Program-made: the position numbers and the translations under genes
Notes under the pieces: generated by a model
Seen by the model: only the letters and a program-made list of their open reading frames with translations
Databases searched by the model: none
Told to the model about the DNA's origin: nothing
From: Collodictyon triciliatum
Taxonomy: Eukaryota > CRuMs
DNA length: 37,692 nt
Assembly: GCA_043381765.1 (NCBI GenBank)
Contig: JBHJMP010000869.1
Coordinates: 1 to 37,692 of the forward strand
Direction of reading: 5' to 3'
Part shown: piece after piece, positions 18,501 through 29,500 of the stretch
How positions within the stretch are numbered: the first letter of the stretch is position 1
Layout: every line of letters starts with the position of its first letter

Positions 18501-21500
18501 CCAACTTATTTTGTGACTTTGCAGATATTACAGTCAAAAAGAGAGATGTATAAATCTGTCCTTATCTCTACAATTATTTGGACACCTTTATGTTTTGGTG
18601 GCAATATAGAAAATTTATTTGATAGACTAATTTAAAAAACAATAAAAGAATTCTACAGTAGAGTCATCACTTTTCTCATTCCAAGGCACATGGAAACAAA
18701 ATAATCTTCTATCAATAGAGTTTTGGGACGCAATCACAAATTCTGTCTGCGGCATTAAAAGAAATTGTGTATGACTTGGGTGGTGTCCTCGCTGATATTG
18801 CTATTGCACAAAGCTGCAAAGGTTTATATCCAATTGTCATCACATATATTTATTCTTACCTATTTGACACGAACATAATCAGACCTTGTAGATGTTAAAT
18901 ATTAAATATGCAAATAATTTTATGTCTGATGATTTCTCATATGGTCCCAGATAATTCTGATCCGTTAAAAGGCACCGAAGGTCTTAATACATTCCTGTCA
19001 TATACATTCACTTTTTTTACATTATTATCTTTATCTTTATCTTTATCTTTATCTTTATCTTTATCTTTATCTTTATCTTTATCTTTATCTTTATCTTTAT
19101 CTTTATCTTTATCTTTATCTTTATCTTTATCTTTATCTTTATTTTTATCTTTGTCATTATTTTCATTGTCATTTTGATTGCCATTCTATAATTATCATTA
19201 TAATTCACTTTGGATCAAATAAAGGAAAAGTAATTATAATTATTATTACTATTGCTTCCTCCTCGTCTAATTGAGTTTTTGCTTTAAAATTTTGGTGTCG
19301 CAACCAACACACATACACACATACACACATACACACAAAAAAATCACAAAGGTTTCAAGGAAGCACCCAGGCCTGCGCTAAAAGTATTCTCTGATGAACG
19401 ACAAATGGTGAGTTGTTCACAAGCGGAAATATTGCTCTATCTCATATAAACCATCTGCTAAATAGCTTACTTCTTTTTCACGGATACAGGAAGTGAAACG
19501 TGCGTTCAGCACTAATGTGATTCCGGCCATGGAAATGAAAAATGTTCTTTTACTCATGGACGATTCGTCACTTTCAAGTATTTTGATCAAATCAAATTAC
19601 ATTTTTCTACTACAATTACTTTAAAAACATTCTGAAAATTAGTCGAGCAACTCAAGCTTATACATGCAACTTTACCGAATGATGAAGAGGTTAGATATAT
19701 TTTAAATTGAAACTGTGGCAAGCCACGATTAACATGATTTTTCCCCTTTATTCGATTCAAAGATGCTTTACCTGATTATATTATCTCGATCGTTTTCTCC
19801 GCTTAGCTTTGGTTTTAAGTCAATAAATCACCCCCTATTCTTCCCCTGTTGATAAATTTCGTTACGTCAGATGGAACAACTAAGACGCTTTGATCCGAAT
19901 AACCCAGCTGTTCGAATGGAGGAAGTGGCCACTATTCGAGTGTGTTGAACTCTTAATATTAAAACACTCCATATTTACATTCATATTCATATATATCGAA
20001 TACTCATATTGCTCAAAACGAAAGATTATGGGTATTCCGAGAATAAGAACCAGGCTGCAGGCGCACATTTTCAAACGAGAATTTCCTCAGCTTGCTGTTG
20101 ACTTAAAGACTGTTTGTATTCTACTTCCTTTATTTCAATAATATACACCCATGTTAAAATTGTTCGAATGCTTTTCATCTTATTCCTGATGAAATACTAG
20201 AAAATATACCGGGTATTTGATTAGCCAAAATCTCTTATTTTCTTTGCGTAGGAAGTTGACACTGCTTACAGAACATGCGAAGATTTCAAACTCCATCGAA
20301 AAATGCCTCGAATTCTTGACGTAAGATCTTTTTATTTGATTGGTCAATAATATTGTCATGCCCATATTAGTGAAGATCACGGTGATTGATACCATTATTT
20401 ACTATAATAGTCTATCAAGCGACTCATTCAAGCTAAAACTAACTCATATACTGCACCACCAAGAATCAACATCTTGGAAAATGTAAGGCTAAAGCATGCC
20501 CACGAATAAAATGCGTGCCTTTTAAGTTTTACTCGTTTTATAACTGAAATAATTTGTTAGGTAAAAGGAGTGGATTCAGATATTTGGAATGGTAATCTGC
20601 AGATTAATTATTTTATTTTCGAGAAAATATGATACCGACGTGATATAAGTGCCTTTGCTTGACATTTGGGTGCGAAAGAAAAATCATACATATTCTATAC
20701 AACCCGTGCAGTTTGTCATTTGATACATGCTATGCGACAGATCTGTATCGAGAGTGCTCCAGGTTCATGACCGATGTGAAACTCACAGAGACAGATTGCT
20801 GTATAACCCAGAAAATCTTATCAAGTAAGTTGCATTAAAGTTTATCCTGATATCAAGCTTATTCTTTAAATGTTTTATTCAGTTGTTGGCACTATTGCTT
20901 AATTTTTTAATTTTTTAACATGATGGTTTATATTTGGGAATAAACAATTTTAACTATATCATGGGTGTATTTTCTTGGCATTTAAAACATTTATCCAGAT
21001 GGCACACTTTTTTTATTTAAAAATTGTATCATATTGATGAATAAATAACAAACACTTTTATTGTATTTGTTGTAATAAATAGTCTCCATACCGCACATGA
21101 CCCAAAAAGCGGAATCCATCAAACAGAGGTTTTCACAGGTTTGATTTGCGTGGTTATTCGAGATTAGAGAAAGGAAACACAATTTATTCGAAAAAAACAT
21201 TATCAAGGTACTTATTTTTATTCAAGTATACATATGTTGTAAAAAAAAAATTTATTAGGCAGAAGAGGAATCGATAATTACTGAATCAAGAAAGTACGAT
21301 ATATTCAAGGATTCTATGACAGTAAGTAACGCAGACATATATGCTGCTTTTGAATTTATGGAATCTTAATCTTCGGCAACTCAGGGGTTTGTCTCAAAGT
21401 CAAAGCCAAGACTCGAAAGAATACTCGCACGTGTCAGTGAAACTGAGGTATTTTCTCATTTTCTTTTGAAGGCTATTATGAAAATATAGCATTTCCTGTA

Positions 21501-21961
21501 TGCATTTATATAATGCTTATTTTCCAGGTTTTTTTTTAATCATCTTCATGTAAAATATTATTAGGATATATACTGTGGGATATTGTATGGATTTGAAATC
21601 GAGTCTCTTACAAATGAGGTTGTTTTATATTACTCAATTATATCTGCAACTTATCAGTCAAACGATATTACACAGGAAATCATCCACCGATTTGATAAAA
21701 TATCATAATTTAAGGTTTTTACTCCCTTAGGAATGCATGAAGGTTATACACGAGTTTTTCGTACAAGCTAGGGTATCCGTTTTCCAATTTTTCAATCTTT
21801 TTTTTTACCGAATTCATGATGAATTATTGCACTATGAAAATCATCATACATCTGACAAATATATTGAATAATAATGGTAATTAGTTTTGAGAGATAATAT
21901 GTTTATTTTGAATACCCATCTTTAGTCTATCTTCCAAGATCTGTCGCAAACTGGTGGCGAG
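14660..21961 (+). CDS. Diaphanous-type formin (GBD/FH3, coiled coil, FH2)
   Basis: Actin-nucleating formin, here in about 30 small exons. Supported exons include 14660-14761, 14894-14959, 15099-15139, 15281-15397, 15572-15649, 15746-15800, 16016-16093, 16247-16408, 16503-16610, 18389-18547, 18719-18821, 19352-19407, 19490-19577 and a last clear one at about 21927-21961. Joining 15397 to 15572 gives LNENG-WVEQYHSLGG, the hallmark of the Rho-GTPase-binding domain; FH3-like helices follow (LLLAHPRRFPAFLNEFRQ). A short coiled-coil piece (ELSKEDVRKLQTEVLQLQSK) and a serine/arginine-rich linker come next. The FH2 domain shows FSTNVIPAMEMKNVLLLMDD, LPNDEEMEQLRRF, LQAHIFKREFPQLAVDL and KPRLERILARVSE. 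No proline-rich FH1 is seen. The tail may extend to about 22665 (exon-like stretches near 22474 and 22609). Family assignment is firm; exon details are partial. Confidence 0.85.
15463..15532. repeat. Poly(A) tract in formin intron
   Basis: About 70 uninterrupted A in the intron between the exons ending at 15397 and starting at 15572. The intron therefore has an A-rich, not pyrimidine-rich, run close to its acceptor. A poly-lysine frame through it is an artefact. Confidence 0.95.
19025..19151. repeat. (ATCTTT)n microsatellite in formin intron
   Basis: About 20 hexanucleotide units lie in the intron between the exons ending at 18821 and starting at 19352. Frames reading as leucine/serine or lysine/isoleucine alternations here are repeat by-products. 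Confidence 0.97.
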
Positions 21962-21962
21962 G

Positions 21963-22120
21963 TTTATTATCATTATTATTATTATCATTATTATTATTAT
22001 TATCATTATTATTATTATCATTATTATTATCATTATTATTATCATTATTATTATCATTATTATTATCATTATTATTATCATTATTATTATCATTATTATT
22101 ATCATTATTATTATCATCAT
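21963..22120. repeat. (ATT)n/(ATC) microsatellite, tail of dispersed repeat copy 1
   Basis: Mixed ATT and ATC triplets begin right after the last clear formin exon and run directly into the unique block shared with the right end of the window. Read on the minus strand it forms an (AAT)n/(GAT) tail following that block. Confidence 0.95.
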
Positions 22121-22182
22121 CATGGCAAAGCGAGCTATTGAATGATGAAACCTATACAACCTTTTCCCGATAGCGTTTTAAT
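22111..22182. repeat. Dispersed repeat, copy 1
   Basis: These 72 bases are identical to 37621-37692, a distance of 15510 bases in direct orientation. In both copies the block follows an (ATT)n array and starts in TCATCATCATGGCAAAGCG. It looks like one end of a mobile element whose minus-strand 3' end carries a triplet tail. How far the shared sequence runs past 22182 cannot be judged, because copy 2 is cut by the window edge. Confidence 0.85.
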
Positions 22183-22929
22183 GATAAAAAAATTACTTTT
22201 AAAAAATAAAATAATTGCGCCATATAAAAATGAACATAAACTTAAACATAACAAAACCCTTATTCTCGTAACTAGGACAACCACATTCTGCCCTTGCGAA
22301 GTCAGCCCGTTGGATACAACCACATCAAACACCATGATTTTTCCGTAACACATCATTCTTTGCATAAGCAATTGTAAAATGTGATGATGGCAACCCCTCA
22401 GTATATACACAGAGTATTCAAACATACGCAGACACTATGAAAGACTGATTGAATACTTCTTTATTATGCCAGCAGACTCCAAGCCAAACCGAAGCTGAAG
22501 CCACCGTCCCACCATCTATACTTGCACAAACGTATGAGAAAAATAAACTTCTCGCATGTAATTTTTCTTTATATTCGCATACTGCTCCACTAATATTACC
22601 ATACCATAGGGAACAAAGCCATCCAGCCAACTGCGCGTTCGAATCGCTCACGAGGGCACCCGGTATGTCTGTTGTATATATCACCAGAATGAAATATCCT
22701 CTCTCGGCGATTTTCGTCCTTATGGCTGAGTCACACTTTGATTGGTCGAAGCAAATGAGTGTGTTTACATGGGGACATATGTGGTTGTAGAAAACGAGTT
22801 CTCTGAGGAGGGAACTCCACTGCCTTCGTACGTGCCGAAATAAAGCTCATTGAAGAACTTTGATTGTGACCTCGCTTTGTGCTTTATTCCTTTTATTCAT
22901 GTATGTAGTCTATGCGGTAACGACCTCCC
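22183..22929. other. Unassigned region, possible formin tail exons or element body
   Basis: No complete gene recognised. One stretch (about 22474-22558) is open and flanked by AG and GT, and a basic stretch (about 22609-22664, NKAIQPTARSNRSRGHP) ends at a GTATGT donor. These could be C-terminal exons of the formin, because Diaphanous-type tails are often basic. They could equally belong to the repeat element that starts at 22111. Confidence 0.3.
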
Positions 22930-23260
22930 CAGAATGCGCCGTGTGCCATAGTAGGAATAACTCGATCGAACACACATTTATTCAGTGCTCTCTCACTCTA
23001 ATGACTCACCCGAACGAGGAATCAATGTAGCCAGGCTTGAGAGCCATGTGCAATACCGATTCTTGAACAGCCTGCTGAAACACACCCATATTCTTCGCTA
23101 CTCTGACCACAAGCGAAGAGAGATGTGGGAATGTGTCGTGCGATATCTCCCACAACATGTCATACCCCTGCTACCCACGCAACCAATCAACCAGTTGGGT
23201 CGCCTACCTGACCAACTCGCTATCACTCACTTCTTTCCAGTGCTACCCTCTCCACAGTAG
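22930..23260 (+). pseudogene. Degraded non-LTR retroelement fragment (zinc-binding RT end)
   Basis: Translation from about 22930 gives ECAVCH...SIEHTFIQCS, a C-x2-C...H-x4-C arrangement like the zinc-binding segment at the C-terminus of LINE-type reverse transcriptases. The frame stops soon after at a TAG. Similar-looking sequence (RFLNSLLKHTHILRYSDHKR) then continues in another frame up to about 23260. The frame change and stop indicate a decayed copy. No catalytic RT motif is present in the window. Confidence 0.45.
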
Positions 23261-23550
23261 CATCTTCTACTCGCGTCTGCTTTCTACCAGCCCTCCCTCT
23301 ACTTGTCCTTATTTTAATGAATTTACCTTGAATCTTTACGCAAGTTTTTTCTCATAATTTTTCGTTATAGCCTTTATGTCTTTGCAGATTTTGGCAGGCA
23401 AGACAGCAAGAGACTACGAAAAAAAAAAAAAAAAAGAGGAACAGAGACGGGCGCCACACCTATTTTTATTTATATATTAACTAATCAATGTATAAACGTA
23501 TAAATTAATCTTATATTTAAATTTTGTCATTTATGTATGTTATTACCTCA
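23261..23550. other. 3' flank of the NLR-like gene
   Basis: AT-rich sequence with a short A-run (23420-23435). No coding signal seen. It must include the 3' UTR of the minus-strand gene that stops at 23551. Confidence 0.5.
23465..23470 (-). promoter_or_regulatory. Possible AATAAA polyadenylation signal
   Basis: AATAAA on the minus strand about 80 bases past the stop codon of the NLR-like gene. Position and sequence fit, but the region is AT-rich and chance matches are common. Confidence 0.3.
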
Positions 23551-26500
23551 TTATGCCGAGGCTCTTTGTCTCCACTCCGCCGCTTTTTCAGTATCTTTTT
23601 GAACAGCCCATCCATTTTCATAGCATTCAGCAACAAGCGACACGGCATGGGGGTACTTATATCCACCATACTGAAGCGTCTCAGCTATCTCATTCAAAAT
23701 TTCAAATGCTTCTGCTGAGCCTTGTTGAATTAACTCTTTCAGTTCTTCAAAACTATCTGCGACTTCACCTATAATTTTCCACTTTAACGATGATGGCACG
23801 TTAATTTCAACACCCCAGCCATTCTCGTAGCACTCAGCAAGAATTGAAATAGCCTGGGGGTACTTATAAGTGCTGTTGTCATTATTTTCAGCCATTTCTT
23901 TCAAAACAGCGAAGGCTTCCTTTGAACCTTGCTGAGCTAGTTCTTTCAGTTTCTCAAAGTTTTCCACTTTTCCGTAATACCGCGTTGCTTCGGTGATGTT
24001 TTTATCGACTCCCAAGCCGTTTTCGTAGCACTCAGCAAGAGCGGAAGCTGCTTGTGGATATTTACACCCACCATATTGGACAACGTCGACCATTTCCTTT
24101 AAAATTTCGAGTGCTCCGGCTGAACCTTGTTGTGTGAGTTCCTTTAGCCTCTCAAAACTTTCTGCATCTTCTCCACCGATAATCCTCCACTTAATTGATG
24201 AGGGGATGTCCTTTTCAATGCCCCACCCATTCTCGTAGCAATCTATAAGAATTGAAATAGCTTGAGGGTATTTGTATGAACCATAGTCATTTAACTCAGC
24301 CATTTCTTTCAAAATATCAAAGGCATCTTTTGAACTTTGCTGTGCTAGTCCTTTCAGTTTCTCGAAGCCTTCTGCAACTTCTCCACCGATAATCCTCCAC
24401 TTAATTGATGATGGGATGTCCTTTTCAATGCCCCAACCATTCTCGTAGCACTCTATAAGAATTGAAATAGCTTGGGGGTATTTACATGAGCCATACTCGT
24501 TCAATGAAGCCATTTCTTTCAAAATATCAAAGGCATCTTTTGAACTTTGCTGTGCTAGTCCTTTCAGTTTCTCGAAACTTTCCGTAAGCTCCCCACTGAA
24601 TAATTTCCACTTGATTGATAACGGGATATTCTTTTCAACTCCCCAACCATTCTCATAACACTCTGAAAGAACTGAAACAGCCTGGGGGTATTTGTATGAA
24701 CCGTATTGATAAATTTCGGCCATTTCTAACAGAATATCAAAGGCATCTTTTGAACTTTGCTGTGCTAGTCCTTTCAGTTTCTCGAAACTTTCCGTAAGTT
24801 CTCCACTGATTATTTTCCATCTAAGTGATAACGGGATATTCTTTTCAACTCCCCAACCATTCTCATAACACTCTGAAAGAACTGAAACAGCCTGGGGGTA
24901 TTTATAAGAGCCATACTCACAAATTTCAGCTGTTTCTTTCAAAACGCAGAATGCCTCAATTGAACCCTTTTGCGCGAGCTGCTTAATTTTCTCAAAATCC
25001 TTCGCCTTTATGTATTTTTCTATCGCTATTGTGTCATTTTTTTCAACTATCCATCCATTTTCATAGCATTCGCCAATAATGACAACAGCTTGTGGGTATT
25101 GAGGCTTATCACCCTGAGCTCTTCCCCATAATGTCCATTCGTACTCTTTAATATCCTCCATTTCTCTTAAAATATCCATAACATCTACACCCTGTCTTGT
25201 GAATTCCTTCAACCTCTCGAAGCCTTCTGTTATTTCTCCACCTAATATTCTCCACTTAATAGACGATGGGATATTTTTTTCGACGGACCATCCGTTTTCG
25301 TAACACTCTGAAAGGGCCGAAATAGCCTGGGGGTATTTGTATTTACCACTATCGTGCATTTGTGCCATTTCTTTTAACACTCCAAAAGCAATTTGTGAGC
25401 CTTGTTTTGCAAGTTCCTTCATACCTTCGAAATCATTAGAGTATTTAAGAGGGACAACCATTCTCCAAAAATAAGCTTTATCAGAGTCTTTATCAACTCC
25501 CCAGCCATTTTCAAAGCACTCAGCAACAAGTGGGAAAGTCTGCGGATATTTGTAATTTTCTTCCAAACTACCCACCAAAAGACTAAAAGTATTAAATTTA
25601 ATCTCTGCTATTTCCAGTAAAACACCGAAAGCCATAGATGAGCCCTGTTTTGCAAGTTCCTTAAGGCCATCGAAATCCAAAGAAGATTTAAGAGGGGCAA
25701 CCACCCTCCAAAAGTAAGCTTTATCAGAGTCTTTATCAACTCCCCAGCCATTTTCATAGCACTCCGAAATAATAGGGAAAGACTGCGGATATCTATGCTC
25801 TTCTCCGGGATTTTTATTAAACATAATCAGACTAATTTTTTTCGTTTCTGCTATTTCTAACAAAAGCTCAAATGCACTGTTGGAACCTTGCTTTGCGATT
25901 TGCTTCAATTTCTCACAGTTCTCTCTAACGTCCCCGCCAAGTACTTTCCACTTAAGAAACAACAGGATATCCTTTTCAGTACCCCATCCGTTCTCATAGC
26001 ACTCGGATAGTGCAGATATAGCCTTCTGGTACTTGTATTCTCCATTACAGCTTGTCTCAGCCATTTCTTTCAACAGACTGAATGCTTCGGTGATGCCTTT
26101 TTGGGCCAGTTTCTTAAGCCCTTCAAAATTAAAGGACGATTTTAATGGAGCAATCTGCCCCCAAAATTGAGCCTTTTCAGTATCTTTTTCGACACCCCAT
26201 CCATTTTCGTAGCATTCAGAAAGAATGTCAAGGGCTCGAGGGTGTTTATATATTCCGTAATCATTGTCCTCGGCCATATTTTTCAGCTGATAAAATGCAT
26301 TCGATGAACCTTCTTTTGCTAAACTTCTTAATTTATCAAAGTTCTCAGCCTTACCATACCAATTAGATGCCTTATCAATATCTCTATCTATACCCCAACT
26401 ATTTTCGTAGCATTCACCAACAATCGAAGCGATCTCTGGGTATATATACGATTCGTTGTCAGTAAATTTTGCAGTTCCTTTTAAAACTACAAATGCTTCC

Positions 26501-29500
26501 TGCGATCCTTGTTGTGCCAGCTGCTTGACTTTTTGAAAATTCTCAGCTTTGCAGAGCCACACCATATACCTGATATTATCTGTTTCAACAATAATACCAT
26601 TTTCATAGCAATTAGCCATCACTTGGGCCTGGAAATTTGTATGTTTCTTTTCCGTACAGTAACTCACAAAGGATTGATCAAAAGAAACAGCTCCAAGGGA
26701 AAGCAGTAGTGATTTGTTCAACTGGCTCAAACCTGTAACATTTCTTATTTTAATATTTCCTCCCTCAAGATTTTTTTGGCTTGTGTACACCATAGCCGTC
26801 CCATCCAACATTCTTCCATTACTAATCAAATTCATCGCATCACTCATCTCGTTAAATTCTGCAATTATGCTTCCATTTTCTCCCCTCTTGGTTAGTTGTT
26901 TCTTTGAGTTACATTTTATATCAGACTTTCTCAAGACGAAAATTCTATTTTTTGTCCCCAAATCCCAAATGCATATAATATGGTCAACACTTGCTGAAGC
27001 CAACCACTTTTCACCACTGGGCCCTTGGATATTGGTTACATGAGTAATCGCATCATTATGGCCCCTTAATCTCATAATCTGAGTTCCAGTGACTACATCC
27101 CAAACAATAATAATCTTATCATCGCCTCCTGAAGCTAGCCAACTCTCACCGTTAGGGCCTTTGAATATGCAAAAAGCATTGACAGATCCACTATGACCGT
27201 CAAAATTATAAACTTGAGAACTAGTAGTGACATCCCAAATACGTATCGTATTGTCACTACTTCCTGATGCCAACCAGTTTTCACCTTCGGGTCCTCGAAT
27301 TGTGCAAAGAACTTTGATAGATCCACTATGGCCGTCAAAATTATAAACTTGAGAACTAGTAGTGACATCCCAAATACGTATCGTATTGTCACTACTTCCT
27401 GATGCCAACCAGCTTTCACCTTCGGGTCCTCGAATTCCACAAACACTGTTCACAGAGCCAGTGTGACCTTCTAAATTTTTCATTAGGCTTCGAGAGGCCA
27501 AATCCCAAATACGTATTGTATTATCATTACTCCCTGATGCCAACCAGCTTTCACCTTCGGGTCCTCGAATACTACAAACACTGTTCACAGAGTCTGTGTG
27601 ACCTTCCAACATTGTTATTTGATTCCCACTGTTTTCATCCCAGATTCCTATTTTTTTATCTTGGCTCGCCGAAGCGACCCAATTCTTTCCTTCTGGTCCT
27701 TGAATACCACAGATAATGTTAACTGGCTCTTTGTGAACATGAAGTGTTTTAATTTGATCTTCAAAGGCCTTATCATAGCTACTTATGATATCATCATGAC
27801 ACACAGGTCCAAATTCACCCTTATCAGAGGAGTCTTGGGAATTACAAATACCATTAAAAAAATATGTGTATCCCTCTAATATTTTAATTTGACATCCTGT
27901 GGATAAATCCCAAAGGCGTACTGTTCTGTCCTGACTTCCGGATGCCAACCACTTTTCAAAATTAGGACATTCAATACTACAAAGACTCGAGATATAGTTT
28001 GTATGTCCCTCCAGTATTTTAATTTGGTCTCCTGTAGCTACATCCCAGATACGTATTGTATTGTCATGGCCTCCAGAAGCCAACCAGATTTCACCATTTC
28101 GCCCTTCAATGCCACATACACTACTGACCGTACTTGAATGACCTTGAAATAATTTTACTTGGCTTCCAGTAGAAACATCCCAAATACATACTGTTGTATC
28201 GCTACTACAAGATGCCAGCCAGTTTTCTCCGTTTGGACCTTTAATCCAGCAAACAGAATTTACCCAGCCATTATGGCCAACAATATTTCGAACATAATCA
28301 CCATTTGACAGATTCCATATGCGTATAGTATTATCGTTGCCTCCTGATGCCAGCCAGTTTTCTCCGTTTGGACCTTTAATCCAGCAAACACAATTTACCC
28401 AGCCTATATGGCCTCCTATTGTTTTTAATTGCCTTTCTGTGGCCACATCCCAAATACATATTGTACTAGTGCCTCCTTCGAGAAGATTACTGCTGCTTCC
28501 TGAGGCTAACCAACATTCACTTTGTGGTCCATTGATAACACAAATACTATAGATGTTACCCGTGTCCCCATGGAGTGTTTTTATATGCTTCCCTGATATC
28601 ACATCCCAAATATGGATTTTACCCCAACTTCCAGAAGCCAACCAATTTTCACCATTGGGTCGCTGAATGCTACAAACAACGTTGACACCATCTGATTGAT
28701 TTTCTATTTTTCTCACTTGGTTTCCAGTACCCACATCCCAAATGTGAATTGATTTATCGCTACTACCGGAAGTCAGCCAATTTTCGCCATTGGGTCCTTT
28801 AATACTGCATACACTTGTAACAGAATCAGTATGGCTATCTAATTTTTCGTTAAGAGCTCGGAATTTCACGTGGCTCATATTCGAGGAGTCAAAGATACAG
28901 TCACCGAGCAGCGAATTACTGAAATCGACCCCATCCAAGTTAGCGCCAGTGAAATTGGCACCATCAAGGATCGAGTTGCATAGATTTGCATTAGGAATTT
29001 TGATGCCTGATAGATCAATTCCTCTGAAAGAAATGTTCATAAAGTTTAAGCATGTGATAGCATCAGAGGCAGAATCTGCTTTGCTCTCATCGATTCGTGA
29101 CACATAGACGATTTTAAACAAATTTTTGATTATAAGCTCACGATTCCAATCTTTTTCCAATTTTACATCGTCCAGTATTTCACTGATAAACTCTTTGACT
29201 CTAGTAAACTCCACAGGCTCTTTGTTTATTCCGACCATTTTTGAATGGAGGGATAAATATTCGCATGAGTTTAGAGTTATAGGATGAACCCATCGAAGTT
29301 GAATTTTAAACTTGTTATTCATTTTTGTCCAAAAAACAATGGCTTCGCTGTGCTGCTTCAATTTCATGTACAGCTTATCAATTTCTGTGCAAATAGTCCA
29401 TATCATGTTCTTATTAATTGCGAAATTTTTACAGAGCAAATAAACTGCTTTTTTGAAAAATTCAATGGATGTTTCGTGTTCATTATTTTCTTCCATGAAT

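Noticed and set aside
21881-22159. Ile/Met-rich open frames on both strands
   Set aside because: Product of the ATT/ATC array; no family, no splice logic.
27135-27879. Other-frame and opposite-strand open frames within the WD40 array
   Set aside because: Shadows of the repeated WD40 coding sequence; they repeat with the same 126-base period.
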